A stretch of 64,000 nt of DNA, taken from positions 1 through 64,000 of the forward strand of contig NZ_JAAGKM010000004.1 in NCBI RefSeq assembly GCF_019308355.1. The letters run 5' to 3'. Below the pieces are notes generated by a model that had not been told where the DNA came from, ran no database searches, and saw only the letters and a list, made by a program, of their open reading frames with translations. The stretch's first letter is position 1, and each line of letters opens with the position of its first letter. The position numbers and the translations under genes are program-made. Of this stretch, positions 15,933 through 24,425 are shown piece after piece. This DNA comes from Empedobacter falsenii (lineage in GTDB: Bacteria > Bacteroidota > Bacteroidia > Flavobacteriales > Weeksellaceae).

Positions 15933-18900
15933 TTATTGTGCAGTATAAAAAGTCATTGCGGCATAAGCCTGATTACGTAGATTCTTTGCTTCTAAAAACT
16001 TTGTTTTCACTTCGATGATTTGATTATTCAGAATCACCCAATCCAAAAAATTAATCTCTCCTTCTAGTAATTGACGATTAATTGTTTTTTGTAAATCATT
16101 CGCAGCAGGAAGTTGAGATTGTTCAAAATCCCCTACCATTTCTTCGTAAGCATTTACTTTATTTTTTAATACATCAAAATCTTGTTGCAACTTCGATTGT
16201 TGTAAAGTATACGCTTGTTTTGCAAGATCAGTTTTAACTTTTGAGGCTTCGATTGACGAATTAATTCCTCTATTAAACAAAGGTAAGCCAACTCCTACTT
16301 GAAAAGAATTGTATCGATTTTTGTCCAAATCAGAAAAGCTTTGATTTGAATATCCAACTGTTAAAACTGGAACTTTTTTCGATTTCTCAACTTCAGTTTC
16401 CAGCGTTGAAGTCTGAATATTTTCTTCCGCTAATTTTAACATTGGATGTGCATCTAAAACAGATAATCCTGCAATTCCATTCCAATTTACACCATCTTTT
16501 GTTGGATAAATTTTGAATGATGAATTGGTTAAAAATTGAATTTGTCTTGATTCATTTTCTAATTCATTCTCAACTAATCTCAATTGATTTTGAATCGATT
16601 TCAACTGAATAATAGCCGTTGAAACCTCACTTCGGTTTGATTCACCTTTTTTCAAACGTAAATTTGCTTTCTTCAAAAACTCTTGGTAAATCAATTCATT
16701 TTCTTTCAATAAATCTTGTTGATATTCTGTATTTTGCATATTGACATACAAATTGGCTAATCGTTGTTTAATTTCAACTTTCGTCAATTGTTCATTTGCT
16801 TTAGAAGTACTGATCATTTGTTCGTTCAAAGCTTTTTGACGTTTAAAAACCACAGGAAATTGAAACGATTGCGAAATAGTAAACTTGTTATCAAATTCAC
16901 CCGAATTCACTTGTCCAAATTCCGCAGCTATATCTAAAGGTGAAAGCGAACGATTGGCAAATACATTTTTCTCATGATAAACAGTAGTCAATTCTGCTTG
17001 TTTAATTTCGAGGTTATTCGCGTCAGCTAACTTGACAACCTCATCAAAACTCATACGTTCTTGCGCATTGGCAGTTGCTCCAAACAAAACTAAAACTAAT
17101 AAAATAGCTGTAGGAATTGATTTATGACGAGTTGATTTCTTTTTAAAATGAATATTTTCGAACATAACATATAAAATTGGTAAAACAAAAAGGGTAAGAA
17201 AAGTTGCACCCATTAATCCTCCGATAACAACAGTTGCTAATGGACGTTGAACTTCTGCACCCGAACCATTACTAAGAGCCATTGGTAAGAAACCTAAAGA
17301 GGCTACAGCTGCTGTCATTAGGACAGGACGAAGACGAGTTCGTGTTCCCATAATAACAATTCGAGTTGTATTTTTAATTCCGTTATCACGTAGACGATTG
17401 TATTCTGATATTAATACAATTCCGTTTAGAACAGCAATTCCAAAAAGGGCGATAAATCCAACTCCAGCACTAATACTAAAAGGCATATCTCGCGCAGCTA
17501 AGAATAGTATTCCACCGATTGAAGAAAGCGGAATGGCTGTATAAATTAATAAACTTTCTTTGATTGATTTGAATGCAAAGAATAACAACACAAAAATCAA
17601 AACCAAGGCGACTGGAACAGCAATACCTAAGCGAGCTTTTGCATGATTCAAATTTTCGAAAGCTCCACCATAAGTCGCATAATATCCTGTAGGAAGTTTG
17701 ACTTGAGCATCAACCTTTTGTTGCAACTCTTGCACAACACTCTCTATATCGCGTCCTTTTACATTAAATCCAACAACAATTCTACGTTTTGCATCTTCGC
17801 GCTGAATTTGATTTGGCGTATTTTTATAATCTACTTTTGCTAATTGATTCAATGGAATCTGAATTCCAGAAGCAGTAGGAATCAATAAATTTCGAATATC
17901 TTCTATATTCTCGCGTTTATCTTCTGCCAAACGAACCACCATATCAAAACGTTTTTCACCTTCGAAAACCATTCCAGTAGATTGTCCTGCAAAAGCCATA
18001 TTAATAATTCGATTTGCTTCTCCAATACTCAATCCATATTGCGCTAATAAAGCACGATCAAACTCAATCACAACTTGCGGAATTCCATTAATTGGTTCGA
18101 TATATAAGTCTTGCGCTCCTTTTACAGTATTGATTATTTTTCCTAATTTATCTGCATTATTAGCTAAACTATCTAAATTTTCACCAAATATTTTCACCAC
18201 CACATCTTGTCGTGCTCCTGTCATTAATTCGTTAAAACGCATCTGAACAGGAAATTGAAATCCCGTTGAAAGTCCTGGAACATCTTCCAAAGCTTTACTC
18301 ATTTTATTCGATAATTCTGGAAAAGTTGTGGCAGAAGTCCATTCTTTTTTAGGTTTCAGTACAATAATCATATCTCCTGCATCCATTGGCATTGGCTCGG
18401 TAGGAATCTCTCCACTCCCAATTTTTGTCACAACCATTTCAACTTCAGGGAAACGATCTTTCAGTATTTTAGCTGCCTTATTTGTGTATTCTATTGTTGT
18501 CGTAATATTACTTCCTGGTAAAATACGTGCTTCCACAGCAAAATCGCCTTCTTCTAAAGCTGGAATAAATTCTCCACCTAAACGAGACATCACAAAAACA
18601 GCAATAGCAAATAGAGAAAGCACAATTGCTAAAATAATAGTACGAACTTTTAAGGCTTTGATTAAATATTTCTGATGGAAAATCTCAATTTTAGCCATTA
18701 CACGATCCGATAAATTTGGTTTCACTTTCTTCTTTTTACTTAAGAATAAGCTGGTCATCATCGGAACATAAGTCAACGAAAGAATAAATGCACCAATCAA
18801 TGCGAAAGCAACTGTTTGCGCCATTGGTTTGAACATTTTTCCTTCTATTCCTTGTAAAGTAAAAATTGGTAAATAAACAATTAGAATAATAATTTGACCA

Positions 18901-20261
18901 AAAACAGCCGAATTCACCATTTTTTTAGCTGAAGAACCAACTGTTTGATCCATTTCTGTTTGTGTTAATTTGTTCTTCAACCCAAACTTTTTGTTGTGCG
19001 CTAACTGATGCATCGCCGCTTCTACAATAATCACAGCTCCGTCAACAATTAATCCGAAATCTAATGCGCCTAGACTCATCAAGTTTCCACCTACACCAAA
19101 AATATTCATCATAATAATCGCGAATAATAAGGCCAGAGGAATGACAGAAGCTACAATAAAACCAGCACGTAAATTACCTAAGAAAAGTACCAAAATAAAG
19201 ACAACGATTAAGGCTCCTTCAAGTAAATTCGTTTCAACCGTATGAATAGTATTGTCAACCATTTTTTTACGGTCTAAGAAAGGTTCAATAACAACTCCAT
19301 CAGGTAATGTCTTTTTGATTTCTTCGATACGTTGTTGTACATTCTTAACCACTTCGTTACTATTTGCTCCTTTCAACATCATAACAATTGCACCAGAAAC
19401 TTCACCTGTATCGTTATATGTCATTGCACCATAGCGCGTAGCAAAGCCAGTTTTTACGTCTGCAACATCTCTCAATAAAATAGGTGTTCCACTTTGCGAA
19501 CGTTTGACCAAAATATTTTCGATATCTTCGATGTTACCAATTAAACCTTCAGAACGGATGAATAAAGAAGTAGGACCTTTTTCGATATAAGCTCCACCTG
19601 TATTTTGATTATTCTCACTCAGTGCATCAAATAAATCATTAATTGTCAGACTAAAAGATTGTAAACGTTGCGGATCAATTGCAATTTCGTATTGTTTCAA
19701 TTTTCCACCGAAACTACTCACATCTGCCACACCAGGAACGCCTAAAAGTTGACGACGAACAATCCAGTCTTGAATTGTTCTTAATTCAGTTTCATCATAT
19801 TGATCTTCGTAACCTTCGGCGGGACGAACAACATATTGATAGATTTCGCCCAAACCTGTCGAAATTGGACCAAGTTGTGGTTCTCCAATACCTTCGGGAA
19901 TCTCATTTTGAACCTGAATCAATCGTTCACTTACTTGTTGTCGCGCCCAATAAACATCTGTATTGTCATCAAAAACAATGGTTACCAATGATAATCCAAA
20001 ACGAGAAAAACTACGAATTTCGGTAATCCCACCAATATTAGAATTAGCTTGTTCGATAGGAAAAGTCACTAAACGCTCAATATCTTCTGCACTAAAAGAA
20101 GGCGCTACAGTGATAATTTGAACCTGATTAGATGTAATATCAGGTTGTGCATCAATGGGTAATTTTGTCGCATCGTAAATACCAAATATCAACAAAGCCA
20201 ACGTAAACAAACCCACGATAAATTTATTCTTGATTGAAAAATCAATAATTTTATTTAACAT
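15933..20261 (-). CDS. CzcA-type RND pump fused to a TolC-like channel (system 2)
   Basis: A 1442-residue fusion. Residues 1 to about 1040 are a heavy-metal RND pump with the normal charged motif DFGLIVDGAVIIVE near residue 400. Around residues 1045-1068 comes a basic stretch and a hydrophobic segment ending in FGATANAQE, which looks exactly like a signal peptide with its cleavage site. Residues from about 1069 to the end are a TolC/CusC-type outer-membrane factor with coiled-coil helices and the repeated SQSFQFP/VGLPLFNRG strand segments. Pump-channel fusions of this size are known in flavobacteria. A single chain cannot easily span both membranes, so cleavage at the internal signal is likely. 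It is preceded by a small gene and followed by the adaptor. Confidence 0.93.
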   Translation of the reverse strand: MLNKIIDFSIKNKFIVGLFTLALLIFGIYDATKLPIDAQPDITSNQVQIITVAPSFSAEDIERLVTFPIEQANSNIGGITEIRSFSRFGLSLVTIVFDDNTDVYWARQQVSERLIQVQNEIPEGIGEPQLGPISTGLGEIYQYVVRPAEGYEDQYDETELRTIQDWIVRRQLLGVPGVADVSSFGGKLKQYEIAIDPQRLQSFSLTINDLFDALSENNQNTGGAYIEKGPTSLFIRSEGLIGNIEDIENILVKRSQSGTPILLRDVADVKTGFATRYGAMTYNDTGEVSGAIVMMLKGANSNEVVKNVQQRIEEIKKTLPDGVVIEPFLDRKKMVDNTIHTVETNLLEGALIVVFILVLFLGNLRAGFIVASVIPLALLFAIIMMNIFGVGGNLMSLGALDFGLIVDGAVIIVEAAMHQLAHNKKFGLKNKLTQTEMDQTVGSSAKKMVNSAVFGQIIILIVYLPIFTLQGIEGKMFKPMAQTVAFALIGAFILSLTYVPMMTSLFLSKKKKVKPNLSDRVMAKIEIFHQKYLIKALKVRTIILAIVLSLFAIAVFVMSRLGGEFIPALEEGDFAVEARILPGSNITTTIEYTNKAAKILKDRFPEVEMVVTKIGSGEIPTEPMPMDAGDMIIVLKPKKEWTSATTFPELSNKMSKALEDVPGLSTGFQFPVQMRFNELMTGARQDVVVKIFGENLDSLANNADKLGKIINTVKGAQDLYIEPINGIPQVVIEFDRALLAQYGLSIGEANRIINMAFAGQSTGMVFEGEKRFDMVVRLAEDKRENIEDIRNLLIPTASGIQIPLNQLAKVDYKNTPNQIQREDAKRRIVVGFNVKGRDIESVVQELQQKVDAQVKLPTGYYATYGGAFENLNHAKARLGIAVPVALVLIFVLLFFAFKSIKESLLIYTAIPLSSIGGILFLAARDMPFSISAGVGFIALFGIAVLNGIVLISEYNRLRDNGIKNTTRIVIMGTRTRLRPVLMTAAVASLGFLPMALSNGSGAEVQRPLATVVIGGLMGATFLTLFVLPILYVMFENIHFKKKSTRHKSIPTAILLVLVLFGATANAQERMSFDEVVKLADANNLEIKQAELTTVYHEKNVFANRSLSPLDIAAEFGQVNSGEFDNKFTISQSFQFPVVFKRQKALNEQMISTSKANEQLTKVEIKQRLANLYVNMQNTEYQQDLLKENELIYQEFLKKANLRLKKGESNRSEVSTAIIQLKSIQNQLRLVENELENESRQIQFLTNSSFKIYPTKDGVNWNGIAGLSVLDAHPMLKLAEENIQTSTLETEVEKSKKVPVLTVGYSNQSFSDLDKNRYNSFQVGVGLPLFNRGINSSIEASKVKTDLAKQAYTLQQSKLQQDFDVLKNKVNAYEEMVGDFEQSQLPAANDLQKTINRQLLEGEINFLDWVILNNQIIEVKTKFLEAKNLRNQAYAAMTFYTAQ

Positions 20262-20359
20262 CGTAAAATTGTATAGATTAAAAATGTGCTAAATACAAGT
20301 TGTAAATAGCTGAAATTGGATAAATTGAAAGAATCAATCTATCATAAATCTAAAAAAAA

Positions 20360-20740
20360 TCACGCTTGTTTTGGCGGTTGCCAGATAGAATCTAAATAAT
20401 AAGTATGTAAAAAATCTTCATCAAATATTTTGATTGAAGTGGTAGAAATTTCTTTATCTAAGTGTAAAATATCAAAGAGTTTTATAGGAGAGAAAAAAAA
20501 GTCGATATGAACAAACTCAACTTTCATGAAAGGTAATTTTTGGTCAGTTTCCCAATCCGCATCAACCTCATGTCCACCATAATGATGAACTAAAAAAGTT
20601 TTCATTTCATCCAAAAAATCTCCTCCTTTATCATGTTCAATAAAATGAGAAATAAACACAGGCAATTTATATAACTGACATAATTGAGTTGAAGTTGTTA
20701 TATATAAAAAAATTAAAATTTTAGTTGCCCATAGTTTCAC
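20360..20740 (-). CDS. Small exported protein of the metal-efflux operon
   Basis: A 126-residue protein of unknown function. It starts with a hydrophobic helix (LWATKILIFLYITTSTQLC) that may be a signal sequence, followed by a soluble part rich in His, Asp and Glu (FISHFIEHDKGGDFLDE, HHYGGHEVDAD) and ends in IWQPPKQA. The first gene of the fused RND operon, it has its own good promoter. The His/Asp-rich part could bind metal ions in the periplasm, but this is only suggested by composition and position. I recall similar short proteins next to czc-type genes in other flavobacteria; no named family is claimed. Confidence 0.65.
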   Translation of the reverse strand: MKLWATKILIFLYITTSTQLCQLYKLPVFISHFIEHDKGGDFLDEMKTFLVHHYGGHEVDADWETDQKLPFMKVEFVHIDFFFSPIKLFDILHLDKEISTTSIKIFDEDFLHTYYLDSIWQPPKQA

Positions 20741-20744
20741 GACC

Positions 20745-20776
20745 CAAATGTACAGTCAATTTTGCTTTCTTTCAAA
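20745..20776 (-). promoter_or_regulatory. Promoter of the second efflux operon
   Basis: On the minus strand TTTG (20773-20776), a 20-base spacer and TACATTTG (20745-20752) match the Bacteroidota promoter TTTG-N19-TAnnTTTG closely. It lies a few bases before the ATG of the small exported protein. Confidence 0.6.
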
Positions 20777-20804
20777 TTTAATTAATGGAAAAATCTCGTT
20801 AAAC

Positions 20805-21197
20805 TTACTTAGAAACCTCTTTCTTCGTAAATAAATGAGAAATCACTTCGAGTTTATCATGATCGAATAAACACAAACCTTCAACATAGAAAGGTGTAAA
20901 ATGAAAACTTTGTTGATCTACGATTCCAAATTCTTTCAGTTTTGGTTCGTAAACGACAAAACCTGTACGCAAGAATGGTTTTTTAGAGACTTTATACAAC
21001 ACAATATCATTGGTAAATAATCGTCGATTTCGTTTATCCAATATATCTATTCCAATATCTATGGTATCAAATTGTAAAGCATTTTCGTGCCAAGAAAACT
21101 CGTTATAACCTTTAAAATAGGTCACTCCATCTATCTCCTTCGCAAAACCTTCTACTTTATTTTTGTTTCGTAATCGATAATATCCAATCGTTTTCAT
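20805..21197 (-). CDS. YopX-like small protein
   Basis: About 130 residues from the ATG at 21197 (a longer frame uses an upstream TTG, which I reject). It begins MKTIGYYRLRNKNKVEGF and contains GIDILDKRNRRLFTNDIVLY, which resembles the DxxGKxIYxGDIV motif of YopX-type beta-barrel proteins, often of phage origin. The similarity is from memory and weak. No signal peptide or membrane segment. Single gene, divergent from the methyltransferase gene at 21287. Function unknown. Confidence 0.6.
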   Translation of the reverse strand: MKTIGYYRLRNKNKVEGFAKEIDGVTYFKGYNEFSWHENALQFDTIDIGIDILDKRNRRLFTNDIVLYKVSKKPFLRTGFVVYEPKLKEFGIVDQQSFHFTPFYVEGLCLFDHDKLEVISHLFTKKEVSK

Positions 21198-21286
21198 CTG
21201 GCAAATTTGCAATAAAAAAATTTAAAATAGAAACGAGCAATATTAAAATAGATGATTAAATTTATCATCCGAAAACAACTAACACA

Positions 21287-21820
21287 ATGTACAAAATATA
21301 TCCACAAAAAAGATACAATGAAACCTTAGCTTTGCTGAAACAATTTGCTCAACCTACTGATAAAATTCTTGATTTAGGAATCAAAAATCCTTTTACAGAT
21401 GTGATGTTGGAAAATGGTTTTGATGTAAAAAATACAAATGGCGACGATTTGGACTATTATTATAAGGATTTGCAAAATTATGATGCTAACTTTGTAACGG
21501 CTTTAGAAATTTTAGAACATTCGGTAAATCCAATGGAAGTGCTAAGAAATTTGCCTGGAGATAAATTATTAGCTTCAATTCCGATGCGTTTGTGGTTTTC
21601 GCCTGCTTATCGTAATCAAAATGATGCGCGAGATGTACATTATCACGAATTTGAAGATTGGCAATTTGACATGTTAATGGAAAAAGCTGGATGGAATGTA
21701 ATACATCGTCACAAATGGACGCATCCATCAAACAAACTGGGAATAAGACCCTTATTAAGAAGAATTACACCAAGATATTATGCTGTCTACACAGAACGAA
21801 AAAAAGACTTTACTTACTAA
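21287..21820 (+). CDS. Class I SAM-dependent methyltransferase
   Basis: 177 residues. Residues 22-60 give a Rossmann start of the SAM-binding fold (DKILDLGIKNPFTDVMLENG), followed by TALEILEHSVNP, the acidic-loop/post-II region seen in UbiE/Methyltransf_11-like proteins. The classical GxGxG is degenerate (DLGIKNP). The substrate is unknown. The stop lies 41 bases inside the next gene, a glycosyltransferase, so the two are translated together and may act on the same glycan or lipid. Confidence 0.75.
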   Translation: MYKIYPQKRYNETLALLKQFAQPTDKILDLGIKNPFTDVMLENGFDVKNTNGDDLDYYYKDLQNYDANFVTALEILEHSVNPMEVLRNLPGDKLLASIPMRLWFSPAYRNQNDARDVHYHEFEDWQFDMLMEKAGWNVIHRHKWTHPSNKLGIRPLLRRITPRYYAVYTERKKDFTY

Positions 21821-22667
21821 ATACTCTATTGTTATACCTGCACATAACGAAGAAGATTTTATTGCGATTACGCTAAATTCTCTCGTTAATCAAACTGTTT
21901 TACCATATGAAGTGATTGTTGTAAATGATCATTCAACCGATAAAACACAACAAATTGTAGAAGAATTTACAGCTAAATATCCGTTCATCAAATTAAGAAA
22001 TATCTTATCAAAAGGTGAACATCAGCCAGGAAGCAAAGTGATACAAGCTTTCTTGAAAGGTTACGAAATCATTGATCCTAATTATGATATTATTGTTAAA
22101 TTGGATGCTGATTTAGATATTCCGTTCAATTATTTTGAGACTATTTTAACTCATTTTAATCAAGATGAAGATATTGCAATGGTTGGTGGTTTTGCGTATA
22201 TTGATAAGGACGGAAAATGGATTCTTGAAAATCTGACAGATAAAGACCATATTCGTGGCGCATTTAAGGCGTATAGAAAAAATTGTTACGAAAAAATTGG
22301 TGGATTACGCGCACATATGGGTTGGGATACAGTAGACGAATTGTTGTGTAAATATTATGGTTGGAAAGTTGTTACAGACGAATCTTTACACATCAAACAT
22401 CTAAAACCAACTGGTGCTAGTTACAATAAATCGGCACTTTACAAACAAGGTGCGGCTTATTATGCATTAGGTTATGGATTTTGGATTACATTAATTGCTG
22501 GCACAAAATTGGCTTTACGTAAAAAGAAACCCACATATATTTTGTATTATTTGAAAGGTTTTTTTGAAGCTAAAATTAATGGTACAAAAAAAATGGTAAA
22601 TCGAGATCAAGAAAAATTCATCCGAAATTATCGTTGGTCGAAAATGAAACAAAAAATAAAAGGTTAA
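21780..22667 (+). CDS. Family 2 glycosyltransferase
   Basis: A 295-residue GT-A enzyme: YSIVIPAHNEEDFI at residues 12-25, VVNDHSTDKT near 45-55, the DxD-like metal motif KLDADLDIPFNYF near 103-115, and GGLRAHMGWDTVDELL near 170-185. It transfers a sugar from a nucleotide donor to an unknown acceptor. A weak hydrophobic stretch near residues 232-250 may touch the membrane. The start overlaps the methyltransferase by 41 bases and the next gene begins 7 bases after the stop. Confidence 0.85.
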   Translation: MLSTQNEKKTLLTKYSIVIPAHNEEDFIAITLNSLVNQTVLPYEVIVVNDHSTDKTQQIVEEFTAKYPFIKLRNILSKGEHQPGSKVIQAFLKGYEIIDPNYDIIVKLDADLDIPFNYFETILTHFNQDEDIAMVGGFAYIDKDGKWILENLTDKDHIRGAFKAYRKNCYEKIGGLRAHMGWDTVDELLCKYYGWKVVTDESLHIKHLKPTGASYNKSALYKQGAAYYALGYGFWITLIAGTKLALRKKKPTYILYYLKGFFEAKINGTKKMVNRDQEKFIRNYRWSKMKQKIKG

Positions 22668-22674
22668 ATCTAAC

Positions 22675-23439
22675 ATGCGATATTGGTTAACATACACACT
22701 ATTTATATTTCCATTCATCAGCTTTGCACAAAATAAGTTGATTACTGGTTCTGTGGTTGTAGACGAAGGAAACGATTATATTTCCTCAGTTTCTGGTGCT
22801 CGTATAGAAAATCTGACGTCAGAAAGTAAGACATATACAAGCCCTTCGGGTTATTATTCTATCCAAGCAAATGTTGGCGACACGATTTTGTTTGAAGCAG
22901 ATTTTTTGATTCCTAGAAAAATTGTAATCAACCAAAATATTTACAACAAAGGTTTTTTACAAGCACATTTGGATATTGAAACAATTGAATTGAGTGGTGC
23001 TACAGTTGGTAAAGGTCCTTTGCAGCCTAAATATCATAAGGATAATAAAACAGATTTGTACGATAAAATGGGACTTGATCAACGTTTACGAGATTTAGAA
23101 CCTAAAAGAGATATTGCCAAATTCAAACCAATGGATGTTTTAAATCCTGTTCGATTAATTGGTCATATAAATGGTTTTTACCGTGAGCAACGTCGTGTAC
23201 GTAATTATGAAACAAAACTTTCTCTTGTTCAAGAAGTTAAACATTATTATCCAACAGATTTTTATACTAATCAATTACAAATTCCTGAATATAAAATAGA
23301 AGAATTTTTATATTATGTTAATGCACGTTATCCGCTTCAAGAAAAAGTTTTGAGCAGACAATTTGGTACGATAATGATTGATTTAGAATCTTATGCGAAA
23401 GATTATTTGAATGAATTAAATCAAAACAAAAATCAATAA
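22675..23439 (+). CDS. Secreted carboxypeptidase-regulatory-like protein A
   Basis: 254 residues with a signal peptide (MRYWLTYTLFIFPFISFAQ). Residues 20-100 form a CarboxypepD_reg-like beta-sandwich (ITGSVVVDEG, SGYYSIQANVGDTILFEADF), like the N-terminal domain of SusC-type receptors but without a receptor behind it. The rest is helical and charged with a conserved YYPTDFYTNQLQIPEYKIEEF. The following gene is a paralogue, sharing domain order and the DFYTNxLxIPxxKIxxF motif. The protein is presumably periplasmic; function unknown. It closes the methyltransferase-glycosyltransferase operon. Confidence 0.75.
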   Translation: MRYWLTYTLFIFPFISFAQNKLITGSVVVDEGNDYISSVSGARIENLTSESKTYTSPSGYYSIQANVGDTILFEADFLIPRKIVINQNIYNKGFLQAHLDIETIELSGATVGKGPLQPKYHKDNKTDLYDKMGLDQRLRDLEPKRDIAKFKPMDVLNPVRLIGHINGFYREQRRVRNYETKLSLVQEVKHYYPTDFYTNQLQIPEYKIEEFLYYVNARYPLQEKVLSRQFGTIMIDLESYAKDYLNELNQNKNQ

Positions 23440-23544
23440 TTCTTAATAGATTTTTAAAATTTAGCCAATAAACGTTAACAAAATTGATGCTAATTTATTA
23501 AGACTTATCTTCGTACAAATAATTAAACGTATAATCACGAACAA

Positions 23545-24372
23545 TTGAAATCACTATTTACCATTCTAATATTGCTGTTGTCGAATTTTATTTTCGCACA
23601 AGAAAAATGGGTTCAGGGAAACATTATCATTGATGATTCTGACGATACAGCAGAAGGAGTTTACGTTACAAATCTGAGAACAAATCATACAACAATTTCT
23701 AATTTTACAGGAACTTTTCTTATTCAAGCAAAAGTAAATGACACGCTAAAAATACAATCTGATTGGTACGAAAATCGACTAATTATCTTAAGACCAAATT
23801 TGTTCAATAAACAAACAATTGTAGTGCATTTAGCTGTGCAGACAATTCAATTGAATACCGCATATATTGGTCAAAAATTGACAGGAATTCTTGAAAAAGA
23901 TGTCAAAAATGGAAAAAAAGCTGATGTTGTAACAAAACTTTATAAAAGTCTTGGTGTTAATCCTGATATCAAACCTATAAAAGACACATCTTCGTTGAAA
24001 GCTGGATTTTTGAGTGGAGATATTACGTTGACGAGATTGGATATTGGGCGTATTTATGATGTTTTTTCTGGTAAAGCCAAACAACGAAAAGCATTGCTTG
24101 ATTATGAAGATAAATACGATAAAATTACAAAAATTAAGAATTATTTTGGTGAAGATTATTTCACAAATGATTTAAAAATTCCGAAATTCAAAATCAGAGA
24201 TTTCATTGAAAATGCATTAACAAATACCGAATCTAAAATAGAATTGAATGATGTAAATTATTTCAAATTACTTCAATTATTTAATTCTTACAGTAAAATA
24301 TACCTCGACTTTTTATACGGAAAAGTACCAAATAATACGAAAATCATCAAAAAAGATACGATAGACGATTAA
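23545..24372 (+). CDS. Secreted carboxypeptidase-regulatory-like protein B
   Basis: 275 residues starting at a TTG at 23545; the signal peptide MKSLFTILILLLSNFIFAQ follows directly. Paralogue of the preceding gene: beta-sandwich domain (WVQGNIIIDDSDD, GTFLIQAKVNDTLKIQSDWY), then a helical part with DYFTNDLKIPKFKIRDF. The two differ greatly in the middle, so the duplication is not recent. The 105-base gap before it contains no clear terminator. A strong terminator follows. Confidence 0.75.
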   Translation: MKSLFTILILLLSNFIFAQEKWVQGNIIIDDSDDTAEGVYVTNLRTNHTTISNFTGTFLIQAKVNDTLKIQSDWYENRLIILRPNLFNKQTIVVHLAVQTIQLNTAYIGQKLTGILEKDVKNGKKADVVTKLYKSLGVNPDIKPIKDTSSLKAGFLSGDITLTRLDIGRIYDVFSGKAKQRKALLDYEDKYDKITKIKNYFGEDYFTNDLKIPKFKIRDFIENALTNTESKIELNDVNYFKLLQLFNSYSKIYLDFLYGKVPNNTKIIKKDTIDD

Positions 24373-24404
24373 AAAAAGAGCTTGATAAATCAAGCTCTTT
24401 TTTT
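24371..24404 (+). terminator. Bidirectional terminator
   Basis: A 16-bp perfect stem (AAAAAAAGAGCTTGAT / ATCAAGCTCTTTTTTT) with a 2-base loop between convergent genes ending at 24372 and 24426. Confidence 0.85.
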
Positions 24405-24425
24405 AGTTTTATAAGTTGTGTAAAA

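Noticed and set aside
20026-20261. Plus-strand frames inside the pump genes, such as 19679-20026 and 18328-18675
   Set aside because: They are antisense shadows of a strongly conserved RND gene.
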